Shown: piece after piece, positions 7,558 to 17,032 of the stretch | Position numbering within the stretch: the first letter of the stretch is position 1 | Layout of the letters: the number at the start of each line of letters is the position of its first letter | NCBI GenBank assembly: GCA_036266995.1 | Contig: DATAWX010000043.1 | Coordinates: 1 to 64,000 of the forward strand | Length of the DNA stretch: 64,000 bases | Reading direction: 5' to 3' | DNA from: GCA-003244245 sp036266995 | GTDB taxonomy: Bacteria > Actinomycetota > Actinomycetes > Mycobacteriales > Pseudonocardiaceae | The notes under the pieces: generated by a model | What the model saw: the letters and a program-made list of their open reading frames with translations, nothing else | The model's database searches: none | What the model was told of the DNA's origin: nothing | Program-made: the position numbers and the translations under genes

Positions 7558-8983
7558 TCAAGCGCACCCGCGCCGTAATCGCGCGAGCACGACGGAACGT
7601 CGGGTGTCGGTGGGCGGCAGGAGCTTCGCAAGAGTTTCCAGCACGTCGGGGTCGTCGGCTCCCGTTGCGGTTTGCGCGAAGGCCCACAATGCACCGAGGT
7701 CACGGCGGTGCAGCACAGCGTCGCGCAAGGCGACGATGAGGTCGTCGCGCTCCTCGCGGACGCCGGGTGCGTCGGACCGGGGCAGCAGCGGGCCCCGCCA
7801 GGCGGCCAACGCTTCAGTCAGCTTGCCCGCTTGCAGCAGCCGTTGGACTGCGAGGAAGTCCGCATCGACGTCCCCGGCCAGCCGGTAGGGGCGGGTGCGC
7901 ACGACGCGCTCGCCGAGTTGGACCCGAAGCCGGTGCATCTCCGCCCGTGCGGTCACCGGATTGCCCGCCTCACCGTAGAGGGCAATCGCCAGCGCCTCGG
8001 CGCTCACGCCTCTGCGATGCAGGCACAGCAGCGTCAAGATCTCGGCGACCCGCAGGCTCAGCGGTCGCGTGCGGCCGTCGAGCACGGCGACCGGGTTCCG
8101 TCGCCCCGAGGAACGCCAGGGAGAGCTTCGGTGCGCGGGTGCAGTGCCGACCTGCCATCCGCAACAGGAAACCCGCGGCCAGCGGCTCGACTCTCGCCTC
8201 GCGCCCGTCGGGCAAGACGAGCTGGCCATCGGGCGCCGAGATGTCCACCCGCAAAGGAAGCCCCCCGCAGGACTCCGTCGCGATCACCCGGCCACTCGCA
8301 CTCAACAGTGCGCTGGGACCACGCAGATGCGCCATGTTCTCGCGCCGCAACACGTCGTCGCGGGCCGCCATCCGCGCCCGGAGCTGGCCCTGCGCCAACT
8401 GCGCGGCCGCCGTGACCAGGGCCAGCGTTGCCGGGTGACGGGTGTGATGCGGCCCGGTCACATCAATCGCGCCGACCACCGCACCGCTGTCCGGGTCGAC
8501 TACCGGCGCTGCCGCGCAGGTCCACGCGTGATACGTACGCACCAGATGCTCCGCGGAATGAATCTGCACCGGCGTGCCGAGCGCGAGCGCGGTGCCCATC
8601 GCGTTGGTGCCGATGGCCGACTCGCACCACTTCGTACCCTCGGTGAGCAGCACCCGGTCGGCCCGCAGACACACATCGACCTTGCCCTCGCGCCACAGAA
8701 TGTGGCCGTCGGCATCGGTGACGATCATGACGTGCTCGGCCTCGTCGGCGATGCTGACCAGAGTGGCCCGCAGCAGCGGCAACACCTCACTGAGCGGGTG
8801 CGCTGAGCGGATCGCCTCGATCGTGGCGTGGTCATACACCACCGGCGGCTCGTCGTGGTCAGGGTCGACATGCGCGGCAAGTGAACGTCGCCACGAATCG
8901 GAGATCAGCGTCCGCGGGCCGACCGGGCACCGCTCCCCCGCCAGCACAGCGTCATGTACGCGGCCGAGCAGCACCGCGTCCAT
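7558..8983 (-). pseudogene. GAF-domain transcriptional regulator with one frameshift
   Basis: From an ATG at 8983 (GGGTGA seven bases upstream) the frame encodes an N-terminal segment with LISDSWRRSL, a GAF sensor region (ILWREGKVDVCL ... GTNAMGTALALGTPVQIHSAEHL ... WTCAAAPVVDPDSG) and a linker with LLSASGRVIA. Near 8095-8115 the coding potential shifts frame. The continuation (PVAVLDGR ... LSLRVAEILTLLCLHRRGVSAEALAIALYGE ... TARAEMHRLRVQLG ... RPYRL) resembles a winged-helix C-terminal domain and stops at 7558. The locus is 1426 nt, one base more than a multiple of three. Regulators of this AcoR-like kind are commonly divergent from aldehyde dehydrogenases, as here. It is either a real frameshift or a one-base sequence error; removing one base would give about 474 residues. 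Confidence 0.7.
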
Positions 8984-9036
8984 GCCCGGGTCACCCCGCA
9001 GGTTCACCTCCCCGATGATGCGCGCTACGAAACCGC

Positions 9037-9057
9037 ACTGCAACGTGACTGCAACGT
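9037..9057. promoter_or_regulatory. Direct repeat in the divergent regulator/aldehyde dehydrogenase promoter
   Basis: ACTGCAACGT occurs twice, at 9037-9046 and 9048-9057, one helical turn apart, in the 129-bp gap between the GAF regulator and the aldehyde dehydrogenase. Its position fits an operator of the GAF regulator, which is an inference. Confidence 0.4.
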
Positions 9058-9112
9058 CGATGTACCTAGTGTGGCGCCCAAACCACATCAATGACGCTGG
9101 AGGGCTTCCCTG

Positions 9113-10635
<1,523 letters not shown>

Positions 10636-10636
<1 letters not shown>

Positions 10637-11007
10637 TGGAACGTGTCTCTTACACACCGGAGGCGGCGGACTTGCTCCGTCGCCTCCGGGGCACCCACGG
10701 CCCCCTGATGTTCCACCAGTCAGGTGGATGTTGCGATGGAAGTTCGCCGATGTGCTACCCGGCCGGCGAATTTCGCACCGGCGGCTCGGATGTGCTGCTC
10801 GATGACCTGCACATCGAAGGACTCCCCGAGCCGGTGCCGGTGTGGATGTCGGCCGCGCAGTTCGAGTACTGGCGTCACACCCATCTGACTATCGACGTCG
10901 TGCCCGGTCGGGGCAGTGGCTTCTCCCTGGAAGCGCCTGAGGGCGTGCGCTTCCTGATCCGGTCGCGGCTGCTCACCGATGAGGAGCTGGAATTTCTGGA
11001 CCGGTAG
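10636..11007 (+). CDS. DUF779 protein, aldehyde dehydrogenase partner
   Basis: A 123-residue protein with the DUF779 signature: a Cys-rich motif (SGGCCDGSSPMC) near residue 35, followed by LLDDLHIEGLPEPVPVWMSAAQFEYW and the DVVPGRGSGFSLE segment. The family is usually encoded next to AldB-type aldehyde dehydrogenases; its biochemical role is unknown, though clustered cysteines suggest metal or redox binding. Translation is probably coupled, since the ATG at 10636 overlaps the aldehyde dehydrogenase stop (TGATG). Confidence 0.9.
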
Positions 11008-11031
11008 TCGCGAGCGGAGCTGGTGGTGCGG

Positions 11032-11232
11032 TTACGACCCGACGCCTCCCTTGTCGGGCCCTCCGCCGCGGCCGAAGCCCGTGTCCATCCACCACATGTT
11101 GTGACACAGCGGGCATTGAACGTAGACGAGGTTTGCGTTCGTCTTAAGCAGGTACAGGCCGTCCCCGTTCGGGCAGTGGGTACAGCTGCGCCAGACCTTC
11201 CGGCCGATGTCGACTGATGGGTCAAGGGCCAT
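11032..11232 (-). CDS. Small zinc-ribbon-like protein
   Basis: A 66-residue protein with two CxxC knuckles, CTHC (near residue 17) and CPLC (near residue 40), separated by a short beta-like segment and followed by HNMWW and a Gly-rich tail. This pattern suggests one zinc-ribbon fold. It is convergent with DUF779 and its start faces a divergent promoter holding two palindromes. I do not recognise a named family. Codon use and the regular CxxC pairing support it as a real gene. Confidence 0.6.
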   Translation of the reverse strand: MALDPSVDIGRKVWRSCTHCPNGDGLYLLKTNANLVYVQCPLCHNMWWMDTGFGRGGGPDKGGVGS

Positions 11233-11332
11233 TGAAAACCACTCTTCTCTCGCAGCGATCGTCGTCTCGTCTCCTCAACCAACATACCCGCGACCCCACG
11301 CCCGGCCAGGATCACCCAGCACCCAGGTCAGG

Positions 11333-11405
11333 CTCCTGAGCGCCATTCGGCTCCGAATGGCGATTTGTCTAAGCTTCTGAGCGTCATTCGGCTCCGAATG
11401 GCGAT
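11333..11405. repeat. Two tandem palindromic 32-bp units in a divergent promoter
   Basis: Units at 11333-11364 and 11374-11405 are 41 bp apart and differ at only two positions. Each contains a palindrome built on CATTCGG-CT-CCGAATG: unit 1 pairs ten bases each side (11341-11362), unit 2 has one mismatch. They lie between the minus-strand zinc-ribbon gene and the plus-strand phosphopantetheinyl transferase, ending 34 bases before the latter's start. Tandem operators for a dimeric regulator are likely; a leader hairpin is an alternative. Confidence 0.75.
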
Positions 11406-11439
11406 GCGGTGGTGATCTTGCAAGCGGCAGGAGCCGGGG

Positions 11440-12168
11440 TTGATCGAGAAGGTCCTGCCCGACGGGGTGGCCAGCGTGGAGACGTTCTGCGACCCACCCG
11501 ACGCGGCACTGTATCCGGGGGAAGCGGAACTGATCACCCGCGCGGTGGACAAGAGGCGCCGCGAGTTCCGCACGGTCCGGCATTGCGCCCGCCAGGCGCT
11601 GCGCCAGCTCGGGCTGCCGCCCGCGCCGGTGCTGCGCGGTGAACGCGGGGAGCCGCAGTGGCCGGCAGGAGTCGTGGGCAGCATGACCCACTGCGCTGGT
11701 TATCGAGCCGCCGCCGTGGCCCACAGCTGCGACTTCCGCGCGGTGGGAATCGATGCTGAACCGCACGAGCCCCTGCCTAAGGGGGTGTTGGAGATCATCG
11801 CGCTCGAGCAGGAGCACGGCATCCTGGCTGAGCTGGCCGCCGCGGATAGTGCGACATGCTGGGACCGCGTCCTGTTCTGCGCCAAGGAGTCCGTGTACAA
11901 GGCGTGGTTCCCATTGACCCGCCGCTGGCTGGGGTTCGAGGACGCCGCCGTCACGATCTTTCCTGGCACGACCGATCCCGGCACGAGCGATCCGGCGCAG
12001 GGCTCCTTCTCCGCCCACCTGCTGGTCGCCGGACCGACCATCGCCAGCACACCGCTGACCCGGTTTGACGGTCGCTGGCTCCGCGGCAAGAACCTGGTGA
12101 TCACCACGGTCGCCCTACCAGCGGTGGTCTCGCCTGCGCCCTGGTGGTCGGCTACAGCCTCTACCTGA
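11440..12168 (+). CDS. pptT: 4'-phosphopantetheinyl transferase (PptT/EntD type)
   Basis: A 242-residue Sfp-superfamily enzyme. It shows the CoA/Mg site motifs GSMTHCAGYRAAAVA, GIDAEPHEPLP and FCAKESVYKAWFP with catalytic Glu and Lys. It transfers 4'-phosphopantetheine from CoA to carrier-protein serines of fatty acid, polyketide or peptide synthases. The length and EPH motif fit the PptT/EntD group rather than the short AcpS. The start is taken as TTG at 11440 because AGGAG lies six bases upstream and no better start is in frame. Tandem palindromes lie just upstream. About 20 extra C-terminal residues follow the conserved fold. Confidence 0.88.
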   Translation: MIEKVLPDGVASVETFCDPPDAALYPGEAELITRAVDKRRREFRTVRHCARQALRQLGLPPAPVLRGERGEPQWPAGVVGSMTHCAGYRAAAVAHSCDFRAVGIDAEPHEPLPKGVLEIIALEQEHGILAELAAADSATCWDRVLFCAKESVYKAWFPLTRRWLGFEDAAVTIFPGTTDPGTSDPAQGSFSAHLLVAGPTIASTPLTRFDGRWLRGKNLVITTVALPAVVSPAPWWSATAST

Positions 12169-12206
12169 TCATCGTCAAGTGATCGTGCGCTACGATTCCG
12201 GGCCTT

Positions 12207-14576
12207 ATGATCGAGCAGAGCCACTTCGCCATCGAACCATGGGCTGTTCGGGAAAACGGCCTGGACCTGGCCACCATGGGACAGAAAGAATCGGTGTTCG
12301 CGCTGGCCAACGGGCACATCGGGCTGCGCGGAAACCTTGACGAGGGCGATCCGCACGCGCTGCCCGGCAGTTACCTCAACTCCTTCTACGAGCTGCGGCC
12401 GCTGCCCTATCCCGAGGGCGGCTACGGCTATCCCGAGTCCGGCCAGACGATCGTCAACGTCACCAACGGCAAGCTGATCCGGCTGCTGGTGGACGACGAG
12501 CCGTTCGACGTGCGATACGGGGAGCTGCGCTCGCACGAACGCGTGCTCGACTTGCGGGCCGGAACGTTGCGCCGCAGTGTGGAGTGGGTGTCCCCCGTCG
12601 GTAAGGCGGTGCGGGTCGCCTCACAGCGGTTGGTGTCGCTGTCCCAACGCGCTGTGGTCGCGATCAACTACGAGGTCGAGCCGGTCGACCAGCCGGTGTT
12701 GCTGGTCTTGCAGTCCGAGCTTTTCGCCAACGAGCAACTGCCCGTCACGAGCCAAGATCCGCGGGTGGCCGCGGCGCTGTCCGAACCGCTGGTCGCCGAG
12801 GCGCACCGGTGCAACGACACCGGCGCCACGCTGCTGCACAGCACTCGCCGTTCTGGGCTGCGGATGGCCGCGGCCATGGATCATGAGGTGATCGGGCCGT
12901 CCCGGACGGAGTTCCAATCCTCGGCGACCGAGCACGTCGCACGGACCACGGTGATCTGCCGGCTGCAACCCGGTCAGCGGCTTCGGGTGGTGAAGTACCT
13001 CGCCTACGGCTGGTCCTCGCAACGGTCGATTCCCGCGCTCAACGACCAGGTCAGAGCGGCGCTGGCAGCGGCGCGCTACACCGGTTGGGCCGGGCTGACC
13101 ACCGAGCAGCGAGGGTACCTCGACGACTTCTGGGCCGTCGCGGACGTGGAGGTCGACGGCAACTCACAGCTTCAGCAGGCGGTCCGATTCGGGCTGTTCC
13201 ACGTGCTGCAGGCCGGGGCGCGCGCCGAGGGGCGAGGAATCGCGGCCAAGGGCCTGACCGGCCCTGGATACGACGGCCATACGTTCTGGGACACCGAGAC
13301 CTTCGTGCTACCGGTACTCAGCCATACGGTGCCGGACGCGGCTGCCGACGTGCTCCGCTGGCGCCAGCAGACCCTCCCACTGGCGCTGGAGCGGGCCGGC
13401 CAGCTCGGTCTGGACGGTGCAGCTTTCCCGTGGCGCACCATCCGGGGACAGGAATGCTCCGGATACTGGCCGGCCGGTACCGCGGCGTTCCACGTCAACG
13501 CCGACATCGCCGACGCGGCGATCCGGCATGTGACCGCCACTGGTGACATCGACTTCGAGCGCGATGTCGCCCTGGAGCTGCTGGTACAGACGGCGCGACT
13601 GTGGCGCTCGCTGGGCCATCACGACCTGGCGGGTCGCTTCCGGATCGACGGTGTCACCGGGCCTGACGAGTACAGCGCGGTGGCCGATAACAACGTCTAT
13701 ACCAACCTTATGGCGCAGCGGAACCTGCGCGCGGCCGCCGACGCCGTCGGGCGGCACCTGGAGCGTGCAGTCGCCATGGGCGTCGACGCTGAGGAGGCTG
13801 CGTCCTGGCGTGACGCGGCGGCCGAGATGGTGGTGCCCTACGACGACAACCTCGGCGTGCACCCGCAGGCGGAGGGCTTCACCGATCACGCGATCTGGGA
13901 CTTCGCCGGGACGTCGCCGGATCACTACCCGCTGCTGTTGCACTTCCCCTACTTCGACCTGTACCGCAAGCAGGTGGTCAAGCAGGCCGACCTGGTCTTG
14001 GCCATGCACCTGTGCCCAGAGGCGTTCACCGACGAGCAGAAGGCCCGCAACTTCGCCTACTACGAGCGGATCACGGTCCGCGACTCGTCGCTGTCGGCGG
14101 CGACGCAGGCGGTGCTGGCGGCCGAGACCGGGCACTTCGACCTCGCTTATGACTACCTTTGCGAGACCGCGCTGATGGATCTTGCTGATCTGGCCCACAA
14201 CACCGACAATGGCCTGCACGTCGCGTCGCTGGCCGGCGCCTGGTCTGCGCTGGTGGCCGGGTTCGGCGGGCTACGCCATCTCGACGACGGCGGCCTGGCT
14301 TTCGCTCCCCGGCTGCCCGAGGCATTGACCAGAGTCACTTTCCGGCTGCGCTGGCGCGGTCGGCGACTGCAGGTGGAGATCACCCCGGGACAGGCGGAGT
14401 ACCAACTCCTAGAGGGTGCCGGGCTGCAGTTGCGGCATCACGGGCAGGCCATCACCCTCACGACGAGTTCGCCGGCCGTGCACCCGATCCCGCCGATGCC
14501 GCCAGCCGATCACGTCGCGCAGCCAGTTGGGCGGGAGCCATTCGCTCGCCGGTTTCCTGGCGAGGCGGCCGGTTAG
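12207..14576 (+). CDS. Glycoside hydrolase family 65 (maltose/trehalose/kojibiose phosphorylase-like)
   Basis: A 789-residue protein with full GH65 architecture: an N-terminal beta-sandwich (FAIEPWAVRENGLDL, LANGHIGLRGNLDEG), an (alpha/alpha)6 barrel and a small C-terminal sheet. Visible motifs are the substrate-binding GHTFWDTETFVLP, AFPWRTIRGQECSGYW and the catalytic Glu in DGVTGPDEYSAV, plus KQADLVLAM. GH65 enzymes act by inverting phosphorolysis of alpha-glucosides; substrate and phosphate dependence cannot be read off safely. It resembles mycobacterial Rv3401, but no beta-phosphoglucomutase gene is adjacent. The stop overlaps by four bases with the convergent PfkB kinase. Confidence 0.9.
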   Translation: MIEQSHFAIEPWAVRENGLDLATMGQKESVFALANGHIGLRGNLDEGDPHALPGSYLNSFYELRPLPYPEGGYGYPESGQTIVNVTNGKLIRLLVDDEPFDVRYGELRSHERVLDLRAGTLRRSVEWVSPVGKAVRVASQRLVSLSQRAVVAINYEVEPVDQPVLLVLQSELFANEQLPVTSQDPRVAAALSEPLVAEAHRCNDTGATLLHSTRRSGLRMAAAMDHEVIGPSRTEFQSSATEHVARTTVICRLQPGQRLRVVKYLAYGWSSQRSIPALNDQVRAALAAARYTGWAGLTTEQRGYLDDFWAVADVEVDGNSQLQQAVRFGLFHVLQAGARAEGRGIAAKGLTGPGYDGHTFWDTETFVLPVLSHTVPDAAADVLRWRQQTLPLALERAGQLGLDGAAFPWRTIRGQECSGYWPAGTAAFHVNADIADAAIRHVTATGDIDFERDVALELLVQTARLWRSLGHHDLAGRFRIDGVTGPDEYSAVADNNVYTNLMAQRNLRAAADAVGRHLERAVAMGVDAEEAASWRDAAAEMVVPYDDNLGVHPQAEGFTDHAIWDFAGTSPDHYPLLLHFPYFDLYRKQVVKQADLVLAMHLCPEAFTDEQKARNFAYYERITVRDSSLSAATQAVLAAETGHFDLAYDYLCETALMDLADLAHNTDNGLHVASLAGAWSALVAGFGGLRHLDDGGLAFAPRLPEALTRVTFRLRWRGRRLQVEITPGQAEYQLLEGAGLQLRHHGQAITLTTSSPAVHPIPPMPPADHVAQPVGREPFARRFPGEAAG

Positions 14577-15466
14577 CTCCCGGGGCCAGCCGCCCGCATC
14601 CCAGCTACCAGGGTGGGCAACCGTTGGTCGCCTAGCCACGCCCGCGGGCCGACGTGCTGTACCCGCAGGCAAGCCACCGCGATACCGAAGCTCAAGCTGC
14701 GCTCCGGGTCGGTCACTCCCCCGGCCCGGGCGAAGGCGACCGCGCCATGCAGCACGTCGCCGGCGCCCAGCGTGTCCCGCGCGGCGACCCGCGGCACCTC
14801 GACGGCGCCAGCGGCGTCCCGAGTCCACCAGCGCACCGGCGCGGCGCCTGCTGTCATCGCCACCAAGCGGGCACCATCGGCCAACAGCGTCACGGCAGCT
14901 GCGTCGGATTGAGCAGGATGGCCAGCGAAGCCGGCCGAGCACACGACAGCGTCGGCCAGCGGCACCAGGTCGGCGTACACCGGCTTGGGACTTCCGCAGT
15001 CGAGCACCACCGGGATCCCGGCTGCCTGGGCGCAGCGTGCGGCTGCCACGGCCAGCTCGGGATGGTGACCATCGATCAGCACAACATCGGTGTCCTTGAT
15101 CAACGCCGCCAGCTCGCGGGGCACCACGGCCGTCAGGTCCTCGGCGTTGCGGGACACCACCGACCGCTGCCCCGTCCCATCGAGCACGGTGATCGCCGAG
15201 ATGTTCAGATCCGCTCCGGCTGCCCAGGCGTCGACGATACGCACACCCGCGCGGCCCAGCTCGTCCGCCGCCAGCCGCCCGACCGGACCGGGACCCAGCG
15301 CGGACAGCAGCACGCTGCACCCTCCCAGCGCACCGAAGGTCACCGCGGCAACCGCGGCCGGGCCCCCGGCAGCGATGTCGCTGCGCTGCGCGACGACCTT
15401 TTCGTTGGCCCCAGGCCGCTGCCCCACCCGCTGCACCAGGTCCAAGGTGGCAAGCCCGACAAACAA
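14573..15466 (-). CDS. PfkB-family carbohydrate/nucleoside kinase
   Basis: About 297 residues of ribokinase fold. An N-terminal GLATLDLVQRV strand is followed by the PfkB signature 1 region (AAGGPAAVAAVTFGALGG) and the C-terminal signature DTLGAGDVLHGAVAFARAGG with the catalytic Asp in GAGD. Substrate (sugar or nucleoside) is undetermined. Start is taken as TTG at 15466 with AAGGG eight bases upstream; a GTG at 15532 is also in frame, but the extra 22 codons would be translated from an inverted repeat. It is divergent from guaB1 and convergent with the GH65 gene. Confidence 0.8.
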   Translation of the reverse strand: MFVGLATLDLVQRVGQRPGANEKVVAQRSDIAAGGPAAVAAVTFGALGGCSVLLSALGPGPVGRLAADELGRAGVRIVDAWAAGADLNISAITVLDGTGQRSVVSRNAEDLTAVVPRELAALIKDTDVVLIDGHHPELAVAAARCAQAAGIPVVLDCGSPKPVYADLVPLADAVVCSAGFAGHPAQSDAAAVTLLADGARLVAMTAGAAPVRWWTRDAAGAVEVPRVAARDTLGAGDVLHGAVAFARAGGVTDPERSLSFGIAVACLRVQHVGPRAWLGDQRLPTLVAGMRAAGPGS

Positions 15467-15502
15467 CCCGCGAACCCTTATGATCCCTAACCACCCTCCA
15501 CC

Positions 15503-15557
15503 CGCATTCAGCGGGGCTGTCCGGTGCGCCACAACCCCGCTGAGCCCGCTGAATGCG
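15503..15557. promoter_or_regulatory. Inverted repeat between pfkB-type kinase and guaB1
   Basis: CGCATTCAGCGGG (15503-15515) is perfectly complementary to CCCGCTGAATGCG (15545-15557). Inside, ACCCCGCTGAG (15534-15544) repeats part of the right arm, so TCAGCGGGG can pair in two registers. The element lies between two divergent genes and 28 bp from the guaB1 start; an operator or alternative hairpin is possible. Confidence 0.5.
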
Positions 15558-15584
15558 AAGCGGGTAGCGGGTAACGTCCGCCGC

Positions 15585-17024
15585 GTGCGGTTTCTTGATG
15601 GGCACGGGCCCGGCTACGAGCTTACGTATGACGATGTCTTCCTGGTTCCGGCGCGCTCGGAGGTGGCGTCCCGGTTTGATGCGGATCTGTCCACGGTGGA
15701 CCGGTCAGGCACCACCATCCCGCTGGTGGTGGCCAACATGACGGCGGTGGCGGGGCGCCGGATGGCTGAGACGGTGGCTCGGCGGGGCGGGCTGGTGGTG
15801 CTGCCCCAGGACGTGGACCCGGCCGTGGTCGCCGAAACCGTGGAGTGGGTGAAGTCGCGGCACCTGGTGATGGATACCGCGCTCACCCTGGACCCGCAGG
15901 ACGCCGTCGCCGACGCGGTCAACTTGCTACCGAAACGGGCGCACCGGGCGGTGGTGGTGGCGGATCGGGCCGGCCGTCCGGTGGGTCTGGTCACCGAGGC
16001 CGAGTTGACCGAAGTGGATCGGTTCACCCGGCTGATCGACGTGGCGCAGACCGACCTGGTGGTCGTATCCGCCGACACCGAACCACGCAAGATCTTCGAT
16101 CAGTTGCACCGCCGCCGCCAGGAGCTGGCTGTCGCGGTGGATCCGCAGGGCCGGCTGGTCGGGGTGCTGACCCGCACTGGAACCTTGCGCGCTGAGCTGT
16201 ACTCCCCCGCATTGGACGCCGGCGGCCGGTTGCGGGTGGCCGCGGCGCTCGGCGTGAACGGCGACGTCAACGTCAAGACCGACGCGCTGCTCGCAGCGGG
16301 GGTCGACGTGCTGGTCGTCGACACCGCCCATGGCCACCAGCGCAAGATGCTCGACGCGCTTCGCGCGGTCCGCTCACGCAGACCGGCGGTACCGGTGGTG
16401 GCCGGGAACGTGGTCTCCGCGCAGGGCACCCTGGACCTGCTCGAGGCCGGCGCCGACATCGTCAAGGTCGGAGTGGGACCGGGCGCGATGTGCACCACCC
16501 GGATGATGACCGGAGTCGGCCGGCCGCAGTTCTCCGCGGTGGCCGAGTGCGCTGCCGCGGCCATCGCGGCAGGTGGCCAGGTGTGGGCCGACGGGGGGGT
16601 GCGCCACCCGCGAGACGTCGCGCTGGCGCTGGCCGCGGGAGCGTCGAACGTGATGATCGGCTCGTGGTTCGCGGGTACCTTCGAATCGCCTGGCGACTTG
16701 CAGCGTGACGAGACCGGCCGACCGTACAAGGAGTCTTACGGAATGGCCTCCAAGCGTGCTGTCGCCGCACGTATCACCTGCGACGACACCTTCGACCGGG
16801 CCCGCAAGGCACTGTTCGAGGAGGGGATCTCGACCGCCCGGATGTACCTCGATCCACAGCGGCCCGGGGTGGAAGATCTCATCGACTACATCTGCGCCGG
16901 GGTGCGCAGCGCCTGCACCTACGCCGGGGCTCGGACGCTGCCGGAGCTCTCCGAGCGGGCCGTGATCGGGGTGCAGTCGGCCGCCGGTTTCGCCGAGGGA
17001 CGCCCGCTGCCCCGAGGCTGGTGA
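15585..17024 (+). CDS. guaB1: GuaB1-type IMP dehydrogenase-family protein (GMP reductase)
   Basis: A 479-residue TIM-barrel enzyme of the IMPDH/GMPR family. It begins LTYDDVFLVPARSEV, carries a pair of CBS domains inserted at about residues 95-205, then shows the nucleotide-binding GNVVSAQGTLDLLEAGAD and the active-site loop VGPGAMCTTR with catalytic Cys. Mycobacterial GuaB1 (Rv1843c) has been reported to act as an NADPH-dependent GMP reductase, converting GMP to IMP for purine salvage. Start is GTG at 15585, chosen because it gives the family's usual length; the longer frame upstream is non-coding. Neighbouring CNNM/CorC genes recall the Rv1841c-Rv1843c cluster. Confidence 0.92.
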   Translation: MRFLDGHGPGYELTYDDVFLVPARSEVASRFDADLSTVDRSGTTIPLVVANMTAVAGRRMAETVARRGGLVVLPQDVDPAVVAETVEWVKSRHLVMDTALTLDPQDAVADAVNLLPKRAHRAVVVADRAGRPVGLVTEAELTEVDRFTRLIDVAQTDLVVVSADTEPRKIFDQLHRRRQELAVAVDPQGRLVGVLTRTGTLRAELYSPALDAGGRLRVAAALGVNGDVNVKTDALLAAGVDVLVVDTAHGHQRKMLDALRAVRSRRPAVPVVAGNVVSAQGTLDLLEAGADIVKVGVGPGAMCTTRMMTGVGRPQFSAVAECAAAAIAAGGQVWADGGVRHPRDVALALAAGASNVMIGSWFAGTFESPGDLQRDETGRPYKESYGMASKRAVAARITCDDTFDRARKALFEEGISTARMYLDPQRPGVEDLIDYICAGVRSACTYAGARTLPELSERAVIGVQSAAGFAEGRPLPRGW

Positions 17025-17032
17025 GGGCCCGA

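Noticed and set aside
11333..11405. Mini CRISPR array (two repeats)
   Set aside because: Only two units with a nine-base spacer, no Cas genes nearby; the palindromic promoter location fits an operator better.
12621..14219. Several minus-strand frames inside the GH65 gene
   Set aside because: They are antisense frames common in G+C-rich genes and lack start signals or domains.
15090..15584. N-terminal extension of GuaB1
   Set aside because: The frame is open for 165 codons upstream, but the sequence is antisense to the PfkB kinase and Ser/Arg/Pro-rich; the GTG at 15585 gives the family's usual length.
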